From the NCBI GenBank assembly GCA_003427395.1, contig BFEA01000025.1:3389672-3427840 (forward strand): DNA of 38,169 nt. The letters are read 5' to 3'. Positions 1-12,500 of the stretch are shown here, one piece after another (position 1 is the first letter of the stretch; the number at the start of each line of letters is the position of its first letter). The notes under the pieces are model-generated. The model made no database searches. It was not told where the DNA came from and worked only from the letters and a program-made list of their open reading frames with translations. This stretch comes from Chara braunii. Taxonomy: Eukaryota > Streptophyta > Charophyceae > Charales > Characeae. The translations under genes were made by a program, and so were the position numbers.

Positions 1-29
<29 letters not shown>
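1..29. repeat. (AG)n microsatellite at window edge
   Basis: The first 29 bases are a perfect AG dinucleotide run. It matches the (CT)n at the other end of the window in kind, which suggests assembly limits at such repeats. Confidence 0.97.
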
Positions 30-32
<3 letters not shown>

Positions 33-339
33 GGATGTTGGGCAGCTGTCAATGGAAGAGAAGATCAATGAGGGAAGGGCAAGGGTGATTCAGCTGGTTT
101 CTTTCAGTGTTATCTGTGTGACGACGTCGTGTATGCTGTGTGATGCTTTGCATTTTTCTGATGCTTGTTGAATTCATCTGTGCTATTCCCTCTCGCATGT
201 TGTCTCTGCTCTGATACATATCGGTTTCTGCGCATTCTGTGCATGATCGTTATCTGGCAACGTGGAACACATGACCCTGCTTTGCGTTCTTTTCTTCCTT
301 CTGGCCTCTGTGGGGCCTGCAATCTACAACAACGGCATA

Positions 340-485
340 TTCCTCCGCGAGCCCGTCTTTTCTGTTCTTTGTCTCTTTTCAGAGTAAATAATTTACTCAG
401 ATTCGATTGGGATTCGAACTGAAGTCTGCATTTCAACACATTATTAGTGTTACGAACTGAGCTGGGCGCCAACCAGCGTACCAGG
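340..485 (-). repeat. tRNA-derived SINE fragment
   Basis: On the minus strand, a tRNA-like head reads GCGCCCAGCTCAGTTCGTAA (A box-like) and, 45 bases on, CAGTTCGAATCCC (B box). A body containing GAATCTGAGTAAATTATTTA and a T/C-rich stretch on the plus strand follows. The acceptor and anticodon stems do not pair, so this is not a working tRNA gene. Shorter pieces of the same tail, with the plus-strand signature TTCGAACTCAGGTCTG or close variants, recur near 805 and 1460. Confidence 0.65.
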
Positions 486-914
486 GGCTCAAAAAAAAAC
501 TTTACTTGAGAAACGACGGCACTTTCCACATGACAGAGACATATAGGAATCCGTGCATGCTTCAAGATAACTACTGCATTGCCCTGAATACAACGTACAC
601 TCAAAATACTCACTACAGCCGAATTTCACCCAACTTTCAGTTCAGATACAGCTAAATGACCGTACATTTTTTTTTTCTTTTCCCTCCTCGCCTTTCTTCT
701 TCCAAAAGGTGCGATGGCCTTGATGTATCATCATCGGACTGCCGGCGTAATTCAGAAGCAATTGATAATTTGATTTCATCCAATCCATCTAGTTCCACTT
801 GGGTTCGAACTCAGGTCTGGATTATCCAGATTCCGATGTTTTTCCGGAAACGTCCAAGTTCATAGTAAAGTTGCCCTTTTGGGTTTTTCGTAGCTGCAAG
901 TCCAAAGGCCTACA

Positions 915-1016
915 GTCTTCACCCGAATAGAACGCCCAGTCATTATCGCTGTATCTAGACTGGAAGTTCCGCCAGACACAGCTAAAAAAGACTGGGCGTT
1001 CTATTCAGGTAAAGGC
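915..1016. mobile_element. MITE-like palindrome, family A copy 1
   Basis: Inverted arms ACCCGAATAGAACGCCCAGT (921-940) and its reverse complement with one mismatch (991-1010) flank a short centre. The same arm sequence, with drift, forms three more elements in this window (13153-13257, 13408-13515, 19141-19258). There is no coding capacity. It lies within the intron following NOG2 exon 9. Confidence 0.8.
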
Positions 1017-1074
1017 GGTGACAAAGAGTCGGAACTCCATACCGTACATTTTCGGTCACATCCACTCCAGGATA

Positions 1075-1185
1075 GTGTACGCTCTTTTCTTTTTCTGCTC
1101 ATCGAATCCCATCGGGATTCGAACTTCGGTCTGTATTTCCACAACTCATGGGTGTGTACCAACTGAGCTAGGCCCGCACGTGAGG
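1075..1185 (-). repeat. tRNA-derived SINE head, copy 2
   Basis: The minus strand shows a very good A box, CCTAGCTCAGTTGGTAC, and B box, AAGTTCGAATCCCG, with tRNA-like spacing. The 5' GCGGGCC does not pair with the 3' side and no five-pair anticodon stem forms, so it is scored as a SINE head. It belongs to the same family as 340-485. Confidence 0.65.
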
Positions 1186-1480
1186 AGGTGGAGTACACGT
1201 TCGATTCCGGAGAAGACATTAAAAATCAGTGAAGACACGGTCACACCATAATACAACCCTTTTCTTTGTTTTCTTTTCTTTTATTTTTTATTTTTTACCA
1301 TTCCTTGTCTTTTTTTTTGGCTCTAAGGTTGCCGACTTGAGATATCATCATCATCGTACCGACCAGCCCCAGGAATTTTTTACCATTCCTTTTCTTTTTC
1401 GCTCTGAATTCCTTTTTTTAATTCAGAGTTATTTTACTTATCTGATTCCATCCATCAGGATTCAAACTCAGGTCTGTTGC

Positions 1481-1535
1481 TCATCGACAGTTCATCGACA
1501 GTTCATCGACAGTTCATCGACAGTTCATCGACAGT
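1481..1535. repeat. 11-bp minisatellite (TCATCGACAGT) x5
   Basis: Five perfect head-to-tail copies of an 11-base unit are followed by decayed copies to about 1570. They lie just downstream of a SINE-tail fragment and upstream of the U6-like sequence. Confidence 0.9.
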
Positions 1536-1637
1536 TCGACAACAGTTCACATCATCAGTTCATCAACAGTGTGTAACATTCCAGCCAAATGGACTGGGTG
1601 CGTACCGTTTTCTATTATTTAAATTTTATTTTACTTT

Positions 1638-1737
1638 GTCCTTCGGGACATCTGTTCAAATTGGAACGATACAGAGAAGATTAGCATGGCCCCTGCGCAA
1701 GGATGACATGCATAAATCAAGAAATGGTCCAAATTTT
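1638..1737 (+). ncRNA. U6: U6 spliceosomal snRNA-like sequence, nearly full length
   Basis: This 100-nt sequence is almost identical to plant U6. It has the 5' stem-loop GTCCTTCGGGAC, the ACAGAGA box at 1671-1677, the AGC catalytic triad (TTAGCATGG), CCCCTGCGCAAGGATGAC, and the 3' end AAATGGTCCAAATTTT. Differences are few and mostly at the weakly constrained 5' segment (TGTTCA) and two single positions. An AT-rich TATA-like run lies 15-25 bases upstream, closer than the usual -30. I see no upstream sequence element of the plant RTCCCACATCG type. An A-rich tail follows. It is antisense within the intron after NOG2 exon 9. It could be a real Pol III gene or a recent retrocopy. Confidence 0.85.
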
Positions 1738-1902
1738 AAAAAAAATAAAAAAAATGCTACTATTCTGTTCTGGATTTCCAACTTTCCAACTTAATATTAT
1801 ACCCACTTTCACTTCCAGGGCTTTGCTGCAACATTGCACAAATTAGTGCGCTCCACTACAGCACCATGCTCCCACAGGTTTGATTATGTGACTGATGCTC
1901 AC

Positions 1903-2003
1903 CAAGATGAGATCCTGTAGGCCCTCTTCAGATATTCTGGCCGGACACGTTGAAGCACCTCGCCAATATGTTCGTAAGCATGCTCCAGATTCCCAACTCT
2001 TAC
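1903..2003 (-). CDS. NOG2: NOG2 exon 9 (start of C-terminal domain)
   Basis: This exon is 101 bases, starting in phase 0 with [20 protein letters not shown] after acceptor TTTATAG. It continues [13 protein letters not shown] and ends with TG of a Trp codon before donor GTGAGC at 1902. This matches the family segment just after LKGVV. The next exon must start with G in phase 2 and encode the FL..L.GKLLKGGEPD-type block; it is not found in 1-1902 and should lie left of the window. The acceptor is unusual in following a long (TG)n tract rather than a clear polypyrimidine run. Confidence 0.93.
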
Positions 2004-2014
2004 CTATAAATTGT

Positions 2015-2077
<63 letters not shown>

Positions 2078-3461
2078 CACACAAAACACCCACACACACG
2101 CACACACACATGCACACACACACGCACACACACACGCACACAAACAAACAAATAAACGAGCAAAACAAAAGATTAGGCACAGCAAGCACTCGTATATACA
2201 GCACCTGAGACCCAGGAAAACTGTGCTTCATTTGGATCATAAGATGAGCAGTTAAGGTCCAGACAACACCGCAACGCGCGCGCGCACACACACACACACT
2301 CACACACACACACGAAAATTAATCATGGGCAGTCGTCACTCGTACATGCAACATAGAAAGGACAACTTTGCCCTTTTCAAATGCTCTCACTTTGATACAT
2401 CAATGAGCACAGAAAGGGACCGGTTGGCGTTATTTCGCATGAGTAGTACGACAAACAACGTGCAGGCACTCAGATAAGGTTGAGTTCAGTTTTTTTCAGT
2501 GGAACGGACAAGATCTGTTGACAGACAGCCTGCCATTTCTCAACAGGATGCAGCAGTCAAGCTGACCAAAGTGATAGATGCATTTTCTGTATGTATGAAA
2601 AGTATGCCTGAGATGCGAAAACTCATCCCAACTGAGGGGGTTGTTATAACCCACGCATCATTGCAGAGTTAGTGCCTCACATAACATGGCAGGCGTGTGT
2701 GGAAAGCCTGTGCGCACCACGCACAGATGTCGAGTGCAAGGTACCCCACGTATGTATTGACAGTGGGCGAGTTAGGGAGACCTGTGTGTACATTCACACA
2801 GCACGATTCAAAAAAACTGGCTCCCTATGTCAAGTGCAAGGTCCCCCACGTGCGTCGATAGTGGGAGACATGTGTGTATACATTCACAATTCAGAACAAT
2901 GAAGCCTTAAGCGAGTCGTGCATCACGCCACCGAAGTATAATTGCATATCTTTGCGCATGCTACTGCCGAGTCCTGCATCGCACCCCTCCGCCGCACTCG
3001 TACTTCTACACAATCTTGCACGCCTCACAGGAACTCCTTCCATCCGGCATTGCGTTTTCAAAACCTTGCAGGTCACGAGCAAGCCCGTTCAAGCTCTAGC
3101 TGTGTCAAAGCACATTACATGTCTAGCTCTCAAAAAAGCACATTCGAGGTCTACACGCATCAAAGCACATTCTTTGTGCCTTCAATGCAGTCGTTGAGGC
3201 AGAGCCCTCGAACTGACATCCTGCAGAGGACGGCCAGTTTCAGATCCACCAAACAAAAACGTTTATGCTTGTTACTCTTATCACCCCGCCCAAAATTTTA
3301 TTGACGACTCAACTGAGTTGCCAGACAACTATGAATGGTGAGCGAGAGGGAAGGAAAGGTGCGGGGGTGGAGACAAATCGCAGGAGAGGGAGTGAGATGG
3401 GGTGAGAATCACACAGAGACGAACAACCGGGTGGGCCTAAAGATGGATGGGTGGAAAGAAA

Positions 3462-3517
<56 letters not shown>

Positions 3518-6500
3518 GGAGCCCAAAATTTTATTGATGACTTGACCGAGTTGCCGGACAAGGAAAGGTGCAGGGGAAGACAAATGGAAGGAGAGAGAGT
3601 GAGATGGGGGGAGAATCAGACACACACAAACAAGCGGATGGGCCTAAAGACGGATGGGCAGAAAGAAAGAAAGAAAGATAGAAAGAAAGAAAGGAAGAAA
3701 GGAAGAAAGAAGAAAGAAAGGGAGGGAGGACAACTATAAAAGGAGAGAGAGAGGGAACAAAAGGTGCAGAGGGAGACAAAAGGAAGGAGGGGGAGTGAGA
3801 TGGGGTGCGAGGCAGACAGAGAATCAAGCGGGTGCGGGAGATGGATGGGCACAAACAAACAAAAAAACAAAAAAAACAAAAAAACAAAAAAAAAAAAAAA
3901 AGAGAGAGAGAGGAAAAAAGAAGAAGAAAAGAGAGCAAGAAAGAAAGAAAGAGAAAGAAAAGTGAACCACATATACATACCACTCCTTTCAAGACGATAT
4001 CAGTTTCTGAGTCCTTGGAATGATAGACGACTCCTGGGCAATCGATCAGAAAAATCCTCTTCATCAGCGTGATGTATTGCCACACTTTTGTCTCACCGGG
4101 AATCGGCGCCACCTTACAGACCTGCGTCATCCAAAACACCAACCAACCCTTTTGCAGCTCGGTATCTCACATTTCCAAATCAATTCTTCAATCACTACAA
4201 TCGGCAGAATGATAGGCGAATAGCAACCAACACCCCTTTATTGCCCTTTGGGCTAAAGATCAAGCGTAGCACCTGTTCTATTTATTTATTTTTTCCCTTT
4301 CTTTCTTATAACCCGTTTCAAATCTTCCGATCAATTTAATACCTGATCCGCGCATGGTCCATTGTACCACAACAACAAGAAACACACAGTAGACAGGAAT
4401 GATCGATAGGCGACGATAGCCCATGCCACCGTCTTCCCCCCGACACAACAGACCCTCATTACGACTGCTTCCAACCGGAAAGATGGCTCGTATACATTCA
4501 GAATCAGGGTGCATTATCTTCAGGGGGGGAAGACGGTAGTCAAACCAACTTTCTCTTCTTAAACCACCAGTACTTGGCCTAGCTATTGGCCGCGGGCGAT
4601 TCCCGTTAACGCGCCCGTAGTTGCGGGCTTCGGGGCACCGAACCACAATGGCTGGAAGCGCCAGCCAAAATGAAATCGAAACGGTTCCCCGGCGGCTTGG
4701 CAAAACTTAGCGCGCAGGGGGCATCCCGGCTCGGCATCAATAGCTGGGCCAAGTACTGGTGGTTTTTCAAGCGTTTGAATCCCGACTGTCACCACCATAC
4801 AGCCTTCCTAAAGCCACAAAAAGAAAACGGATTTTTTTATTTATTTATTTATTTTGAAACGTCGCCTGTGCGAGCCCCGCTATCTCAACAAAAAATTTAA
4901 AACTTACTACTGCTACAACGGGGTCGTTACTCCATCATGATAAGCCGGAAGGCCATCTCGACACCGGCCTGTCATCCCGGTGGTTAAACATTGCCCTACT
5001 CCTAACTGTGAACTTTGTAAACCATGGATATTAACTTGTCATCCCGACATCCGGAAGGCCATCTCACCATCTGGATGTCCGGGTCCGGATCCTGTCCGGG
5101 ATAATTTTGAACCACCGGTTCACACGAGCCTTGGTTAACGAAGCTACCATCTTTCCAAGGCTCGGGTGCCTGCAACTGCACCTTTTCAAAGCGGACTCTG
5201 CCGCTTTCGATACCGGCCCAATCCCGGATTTGAAATGTTCTTACCGTGTATACTTGTAAGAGCAGTGAGCACTACTTAGGGAGGACCCCACTGGCTGGCG
5301 GCAAGCCTTTGGAAGACATTTTTTGGGACCCCACTGCTCGCGGCAAACACAAGCATTTGTGTTTCCACTCTGCCTGCCTCCGCTTTTTCAGCACACCACC
5401 AACCAATCGCCGTGCTTCCATTCCCCACGGGGTTCAGCCATCCCGTGCGGAAAGGAAGCATTGGGATTGGTTGGTGTGCTGAAACGCCGGAGGCAAACTT
5501 GCCCGAAAAGGCAAGTCTTCCTGATCGGGTAACAGAAACCTCGGGAAGTGCCGACAATTGCTGTGGCGGTGGAGTCCCCTTTCGCTTGCCCACTCCTGTC
5601 AGCTACGATTCTGGGCTGGCGGATGTTTTCCTGGTGCCAAGCACCGCCAAGCAGTGGGGTTCTACCCTTAGGTTCATGTGAACTCATGGTTTAAAAATTC
5701 AAACATATACCAATTTTGAAAAACTGCGATTTTCGGAAAACCTCCAAAAATCTGGAAAAAAGACATGTTCTGCAGCATTGCAACACAAAAGACTTGGGGC
5801 TGAGGGTCATCTCCAAATTCGTATACAAATCCAACAAGAAAATTAAAAAAATTGTTTTTTCTTTCTTTTTTTTTTTGGTGTGTGTGTGTGCGGGGTGGGG
5901 GGGGGGGAAGGGAATGTGGGGTGTGGGGGGGGGGGTCTGCTACCCCCCCCCCCCCCCCCCCCCCCCTTGAATCTGAAACTGATCGTATAGGGAGGAGAGA
6001 GTTAGCCTCCGGGGTTGGTTTATCACCGTTGAATGACTTCCACAAGCTTTTTGTCAAAGGCACCACCATGCCAAACACACGATCAGAAATATCATAGTAT
6101 ATGCGTAAGGCCACTCCGCCCGTCACCCATCCATAAACTGACCAGATTCTCTGACACACACATTTCTTTTTTCTTCTTTTCTTTTGCCTTTTTTGTCCTT
6201 CCTTTTTTGGGGGGCGTTCCCCTTTCTCTACGCAGTTCGACGAGTAAATACTAATTTGAGTCAATTGAAAGGAATCAGGTATAAATTCATTCACTAATCA
6301 ACAACCATCCAGTCCGTCGGGACATCCATCAACATTGGAACGATACAAAGACGATGAGCATGGCCCCTGCACAAGGATGACAGGCATAAATTGAGAAATG
6401 GTCCAAGTAAAAAAAAAAAAAAAGAAAAAAAAAAAAGGTACATAAAGACAAGGATCCAATCTACGATTCCAACATTGATGACCGAACATGGAAAGCTCAA

Positions 6501-9500
6501 CCCGATTCAACTCCACTTCTGAGAGACGAAAAAATCAACCCATGTTTAGCAGACAGATGCTGCAAAGTGTTCATCATATCTGCCCCCGTCACGAAATCTA
6601 AAAGCCTTAGACTACACTGGGCCCTTGAAAAAAAAAAAAAAAAAAAAGTCCTCAAAGTTCGATTGAATTTCTGCCATATATACAGGAAAAACGATGGAGA
6701 ACAACACGGATATCGATCACAAATGAAAAAGAGAAAAGAAAGAAGACAGACGTGAAAGACGAGACAAGTTTTCTAAAAGTTGAATTGCAGTCGTAACGGA
6801 GTAAACAAAGTTAAAGACACCAAAAAAAAAGAAAGGGAAGACCACAAACCTTTTTTGTCCGTAGCGTGTTTATTACGGAAGATTTTCCGACGTTAGGATA
6901 GCCAATAAACCCAACGGACACGACCTGCTTATCACTCTTTAGCCTTGCTAGTTGTCGCAACAGAGACAACAAAGCACCCTGTGCAAACCCAAAACCACAA
7001 CACAAAACAAATTCTGATCAGAAAGAAAGAAGCAAATGACAAACGACAACCACGATCACTCCAGTTGCATTATTTAAACCACCGGTACCTACCGCATTTT
7101 TCGTACCCCCCCGGGTCGAATGGAAATATGGACCCTCCGGACAAACCGATTCGCTACCGCGTCAACGGCCGCAACAACCGGTAGGTACTGGTGGTTTGAA
7201 ATACCCACTTAGGGCATACTCTCACTCTAGGACTTTTCCGACTGAGCTCTGGACGTAATTACGGGCACATGAATCCAGGTCTGGCTGTAATTGCCGCCAG
7301 ATTCATTGAGGAAAGTTCCTAGTGTGAGTATGCCCTTAGTATGCGACTGATATAGAGCAGAACAAGCATCACACTGCTTGGTCCCCATGTGTGGCCGAAT
7401 GGTGCACACACACATGCAACAGTTAAAACACCAGTACTTGGGCCCACAGAAAAGAATAGAGTAGAAACGTTTCTAGTTGGATGAATTTGGGCGCTCCTGT
7501 AGCGGCCCGTACGTTTCCTAAGATCGTGGCAACTTTAGGAAGTACTGGTGGTTTAAACCACCAGTACTTTTCCCTGCTTGAAAAAAAAAAAAAAAAAGTG
7601 TGGCTCATATACAGCCGCAACTTTCAGGGGTCAGGGTACCGGACCGGACCAAAATGGCTGGTGGCGACAGGCTCAGCTTCAATAGCTGGGCAAGGTACTG
7701 GTGGTTAAATATATGTATATATGTATCTTAAACCACCAACCACGCACCCAAAAAAAATGAAACGACGCGGGGCCTGCTTTTGGCTGGCGCCACCAGCCAT
7801 TTCGGTCCACTACCGATCCCTCGCAAGTTGCGCCGGTGTATGCGCCGGAACGTAGAAAAAGTAGGTGGGCGGGGTACTGGCGGTTTAATAAGCGGAAAGT
7901 CTATGTAAAGTCCGGAGATACGTGACACAGAGTTTCTCTGCGGATCTTGGAAACAAAAGAAGTTGGGTTTAGGGTTCCCCGATTTGTCACAAAAACCTAA
8001 AGCTGCCAGGCGGTGAATCACTTAGATATGCATGCCGCAGACCCAAGGACAGCCAGAGTGGAGAGAGAAACAACAATACAATACGGAGTGGAAACCTGAA
8101 ATCACCCTGTCCACGTGGCAGAATGGTACACACACGTAAGTGTTAGCAAACGCAAACATGAGTTTGAATCTTGATTGATTGGAATTAGAAGCACACAACA
8201 AAGTTAGGGGATGCCTTCCTTTCCGAAAAAAGGGAAAAAAGAAAGAAGGGAAGCCTGAAATCAACCAATCTCAATCATAGTACTAAAAAAAAAAAACTCA
8301 CTGCGGATAGGACTATAAGACACTGCAGTGACTGCACTCATCATCCTCCATCGGGATGGCAAGGAGGGTGAGACTTACATGAAGAAGATCCCTCCTTCCT
8401 CACACAATAATGGGGAGCAACCACAGATGATGAGGAGAAGAGGAGAGGACAAAGATGGGGAAGAAGACGAGAGAGAAGTCCATGCATGTATAACAGCCCA
8501 AGCATTGCCAAAGGCTAAGGTAGAGGGTTCAAACCCCCCTTAACCTTTTTTTCGGCTCGTCAGCTTCGCTGGCTGGCCAAGAAAAGAATGGAGCTGACAC
8601 CACGCTTCGCGGCAGTTTAGTCACCCAAGGTCGCAAAATCTTACAAAGTCGCCACGCATTCTGATTCATGACTGTCGATAGGGCCACAGCCCGTCCGGCC
8701 CCAAAAGCGTAAGTTCGGAGTTGTCCCTCCTGCAGCGGAGCACTGACGCCCGGGGGTTCTCTTCATCGCAATTCCTTTCGCTCAAGGAGTCGAACCCTTT
8801 GCAGACGACATAGACAGGGAACGGGGTGTTGGTGTAAGCAGTAGAGTGGCCTTGTGGTCACGATCTGTTGAGACTCGGCCCTTTGTTCCAAATGTTTCCC
8901 CAACCTTCTGGTTCCCCACCTCTCCTCAAATGTTTGAACGGGGTGGTCATCCGGGTCCGAAGAGAGCCGTCGCCCTGGTATAGGGGGCCGACGAGCTGTT
9001 TGCTTCTTCTTTTCCTCCGTTTTCTTTTTTCTTTTTTTCAGTTTTGCTGCTTCCGTCTGAACCCCCTTTTGCCCAATGTGGTATGCCGCTTTCGGCTCAA
9101 AGGAGAACTGTGCCCGAGGCCATGTTGGGGTGGGTGCCACATTGTCACCTTTTGGCCACTGTGGCACGCGATCTGTCCGAAAGCATGGATATGTGTCCGT
9201 GTGTCTTCGTGTACGTGACCCGGTGGCCGTATGTATGTGCATCCAGTGTACACCCCGTACGGCGTGCCACTTTTGGCTGCACGGAGACCTGGGACCAAAG
9301 GCTGTATCGAGGTGAGTGCCACATTGTACACTTTCTTTCTTCTTTATCCAGACTCTAAAAGCCTGCATTGCTGTATCGAGGTTAGTGCCACATTCTACAC
9401 TTTCTTTCTTTTTTGTCCAGACTCTAAAAGCCTGCGTTGCTGGGGTTTACGATAATAATCTCTACTCTGACAACCTCCGCCTTCAACCGGCCTCCAGCAT

Positions 9501-12500
9501 ACAGTATCAAAACCACAATTGCGAAAAGTCTCCCTGAAATAGTCCCCAAGGGCAGGAAGAGAGGAGAGAGAGGAGAGAGAGGAGCGGAGGAGGGGAGGTG
9601 GGGGAGGGGAGGAAGGAGGAGAAACAGAGGAGAGGAGAAGGGAAGGAGGCAAGGGGGAGGAGGGACAAGGGAAAAGGAAAGGGAAGAAGGGAGGAGAGTA
9701 GGAGAGTGGAGAGGTATGAAGGGAGCGAAAGGGGGAGAGTACTGGAGGAGGGGAGGTGCACGTGGAGCGAAGCGGAGGAGTGGGGGAGGGACAAGAGAGC
9801 AGGAGCAGGGACGAGGAGAAAGGGAGAAGACAGCAAGAAGAGGGCGGCAAATACATATTTGATGATTATCGAAACAAACACTCGAGAAAAAACAAAATCA
9901 AATTTCATGTCGCTTCATGGGAGAGGCAGTTAACAGAGGCCTCAATTTTCAGACAGCGTGTCATGCCATTTATAACAAAACCCAAGGGTCATTTTAACCA
10001 AACTTAACACCAATTCATAGAGTGGAGATCACACTAACTACTTACACCAAAAAAAAAAAAAAAAAAAAAAAACTATAAAAAACTATAAAACAGCAAGGCA
10101 AAAGTGCACTTTTATGAAATTTCGACAACATTCCAATTTCAGAAATCTTGAGAAATTTCAGAAATCTCATCAGAGGAAATTCTAATGGCCCAAATGATGT
10201 CATTGGATCAGTACCTCTGGGCCTCAGCCCTCCTCCGTGCAAGCACGGCCTCGAACCAGCGACCTCGGCCTCAAGAAGAGCCAAGTATCGTAACCACTAC
10301 AGCCAGGACACGGTGTTCAAAAGCGGAACCATACCGGCCGTGATATCCGCCCTACCCCTGCAAGGCTGTAGCGTCCACACTCAACACACACCACATGCAA
10401 CACCACACGGACGCTGGCAATCACCTCACACTTTGCTCGATGTAGCACATGACCCCCATCGGTAGTATAGCCTGCTCACTTATGCAGGACTTTAACTGCC
10501 CGCCAGTTCACGGGAGCTTTCCAATGCCATTGGATCAGTACCTCTGGGCCTCGGTGCTCCTCCGTGCAAAGCACGGACTCGAAGCAAATTTGGCACACAG
10601 CAACCTTAAAACCAAAACAAAAACAGTGAAAAAAATAAATAAATACAAAAACATAAAATTGGACCCCTACACCCTAATTCCAGTTTTGGACCCGTTACCC
10701 AGGAGCTGAAAGTGGGGGTCCCCGTTGACCCGTTAACCACTTGTGACTTCATGGTGCATACAGTCTGCTTGAATTTCCTCTATTCCTCCCCATGCATAGG
10801 CCAAAAACATACCATAGCTAACAAGAATGAAGTAGAAACATTTGCTAAAAGTATAGTTGGCGTTAAAAACAGCAGCAGGAATTCGTTGAGGGAGAAGACA
10901 GCAGGAAGGCGGAGGAGAAGGGAGAAGGGAGCTACACACCTTGCCAAACGGGTTGGTGACCGATGCATGAAACGCCAAGGTGGGATATTCTCGTGACAGG
11001 ACTCTCAGCCAGCCTCTCGTCACCCATGCCGGCACCAAGTCACACTGCTCAACCAAAAAAAAACGTGGGGACCACAACAACGCAAGCAGGTCAGTTATTA
11101 GTCTTGGAAAGCATTTTATTCTAAACACCCATCACGCCTATAATAACTACGAACACGATCCTTCTACGACCAACAAAAAAACTTGGTATCTCATTAAGTT
11201 ACCAACTAAACCCATTCTCGTTGTTTCTGCATTCCAGAACTACAAACCTTGTTCAGAAGCAGCAGCAAGTGTTTGTGTTTGCAGTTCTTCTTCAGGTGAT
11301 TCTCCAGGTGTCTGCATCGTGTCCCTTGAGGATCTCTTGCATCCAAAACCTGCTTAGCAAAGCATCATTCCAGCATATATGCCAATCCAACCCCACACCC
11401 ACCCACCCACCCACCCACCCACCCACCCACCCACCCAACCGCATGACTCGTTCCCCATCGAACAAATGGCACACAAAGACCAGCCACCAACATCCCACAT
11501 CACCCACCACAACCAGCCAGAAGCAAATCATTCAGCATCACAAGCCACAAATCACCAAAACATGCATGAAGTTGCTCTTCTTCCCTTTCTCTTCTTAAAG
11601 AAACAGCGGGTCTCGCATGACGCTCCCGGTCGAGACTCGGATCACCAGTGTTGGGAAACAAGGCCGGAGACCAGGCGTGGGCCCAACGAAAGCTCGGTCG
11701 GCATCGCCGCCTGCCAGTGCCCTCGCGAACTTTCTGGAGCACCGAGGCCAGGCTGGGACCAGCCCAAAAGTGCCCCGTGCGAAGTTTCCGGGTTACGGCC
11801 GACCGGCGCCATTCGACGTGTGGATCAGAACAGACCAGCCGGTGCCACTCGACGTGTGCATCAGAACCGACAGCGCCATTGCAAGCAAGTGAGCATGACC
11901 AGCCAGCAGCACGATCGAGAGGACAGCAGCATAAGCGAGCGGGGCGAGACAGTAGCACGATCGAGAGGAAGAGCAGCATAGCGCAGCCAGCTAGCAAGGC
12001 GCTGGCCATCGACAGGAGAGCGAGCGCTAGCAGGGGGGGGAGGGGGGGGGGGGGAGGACACTAAGGAGAAAGGAGAATGAATGGGGGAAAGGGAGGGAAC
12101 ACAAAGGAGAGGTGAGAAGAGAAGGATAACGTAGGAAGGAGAGAGAGGAACGGGAGGGCACAATAAGGGGCGAGAAGACTGCACGGGAGATCAAAGGGCG
12201 GGAAGGAAGGATCGGAAAGGAAAACGGGAGAACACGGCCAGCCAGCGGCACGATCGAGAGGAAGAGAGCGGCATAAGGTAGGCGGGGGGGCGGACAGTAG
12301 GGGGAAAGGGAGGGCACAGGAACGGGAGGGGCGAAGAGCGGGATGACGTAGGGAGGAGAGGGGGCACGGCGGGTCTCCTTGTTTTATTTAAAAGCTCCAT
12401 TCTATTGTTAGGGAGCTGTGCCTCCGGGAAGAGTGTACACCCTCACAGGATACAGCGCAATAAAACTTCTGGTGCTGCTGGAAACTGGCTCGACCATCCC

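Noticed and set aside
1108-1181. Possible functional tRNA gene on the minus strand with excellent A and B boxes
   Set aside because: Acceptor and anticodon stems do not pair and the same head is present elsewhere in degraded form, so it is called a SINE head.
9395-9933. Overlapping long open frames on both strands
   Set aside because: They come from a nearly pure purine tract, which lacks stop codons in several frames; composition is Arg/Gly/Glu or Ser/Pro/Leu only.
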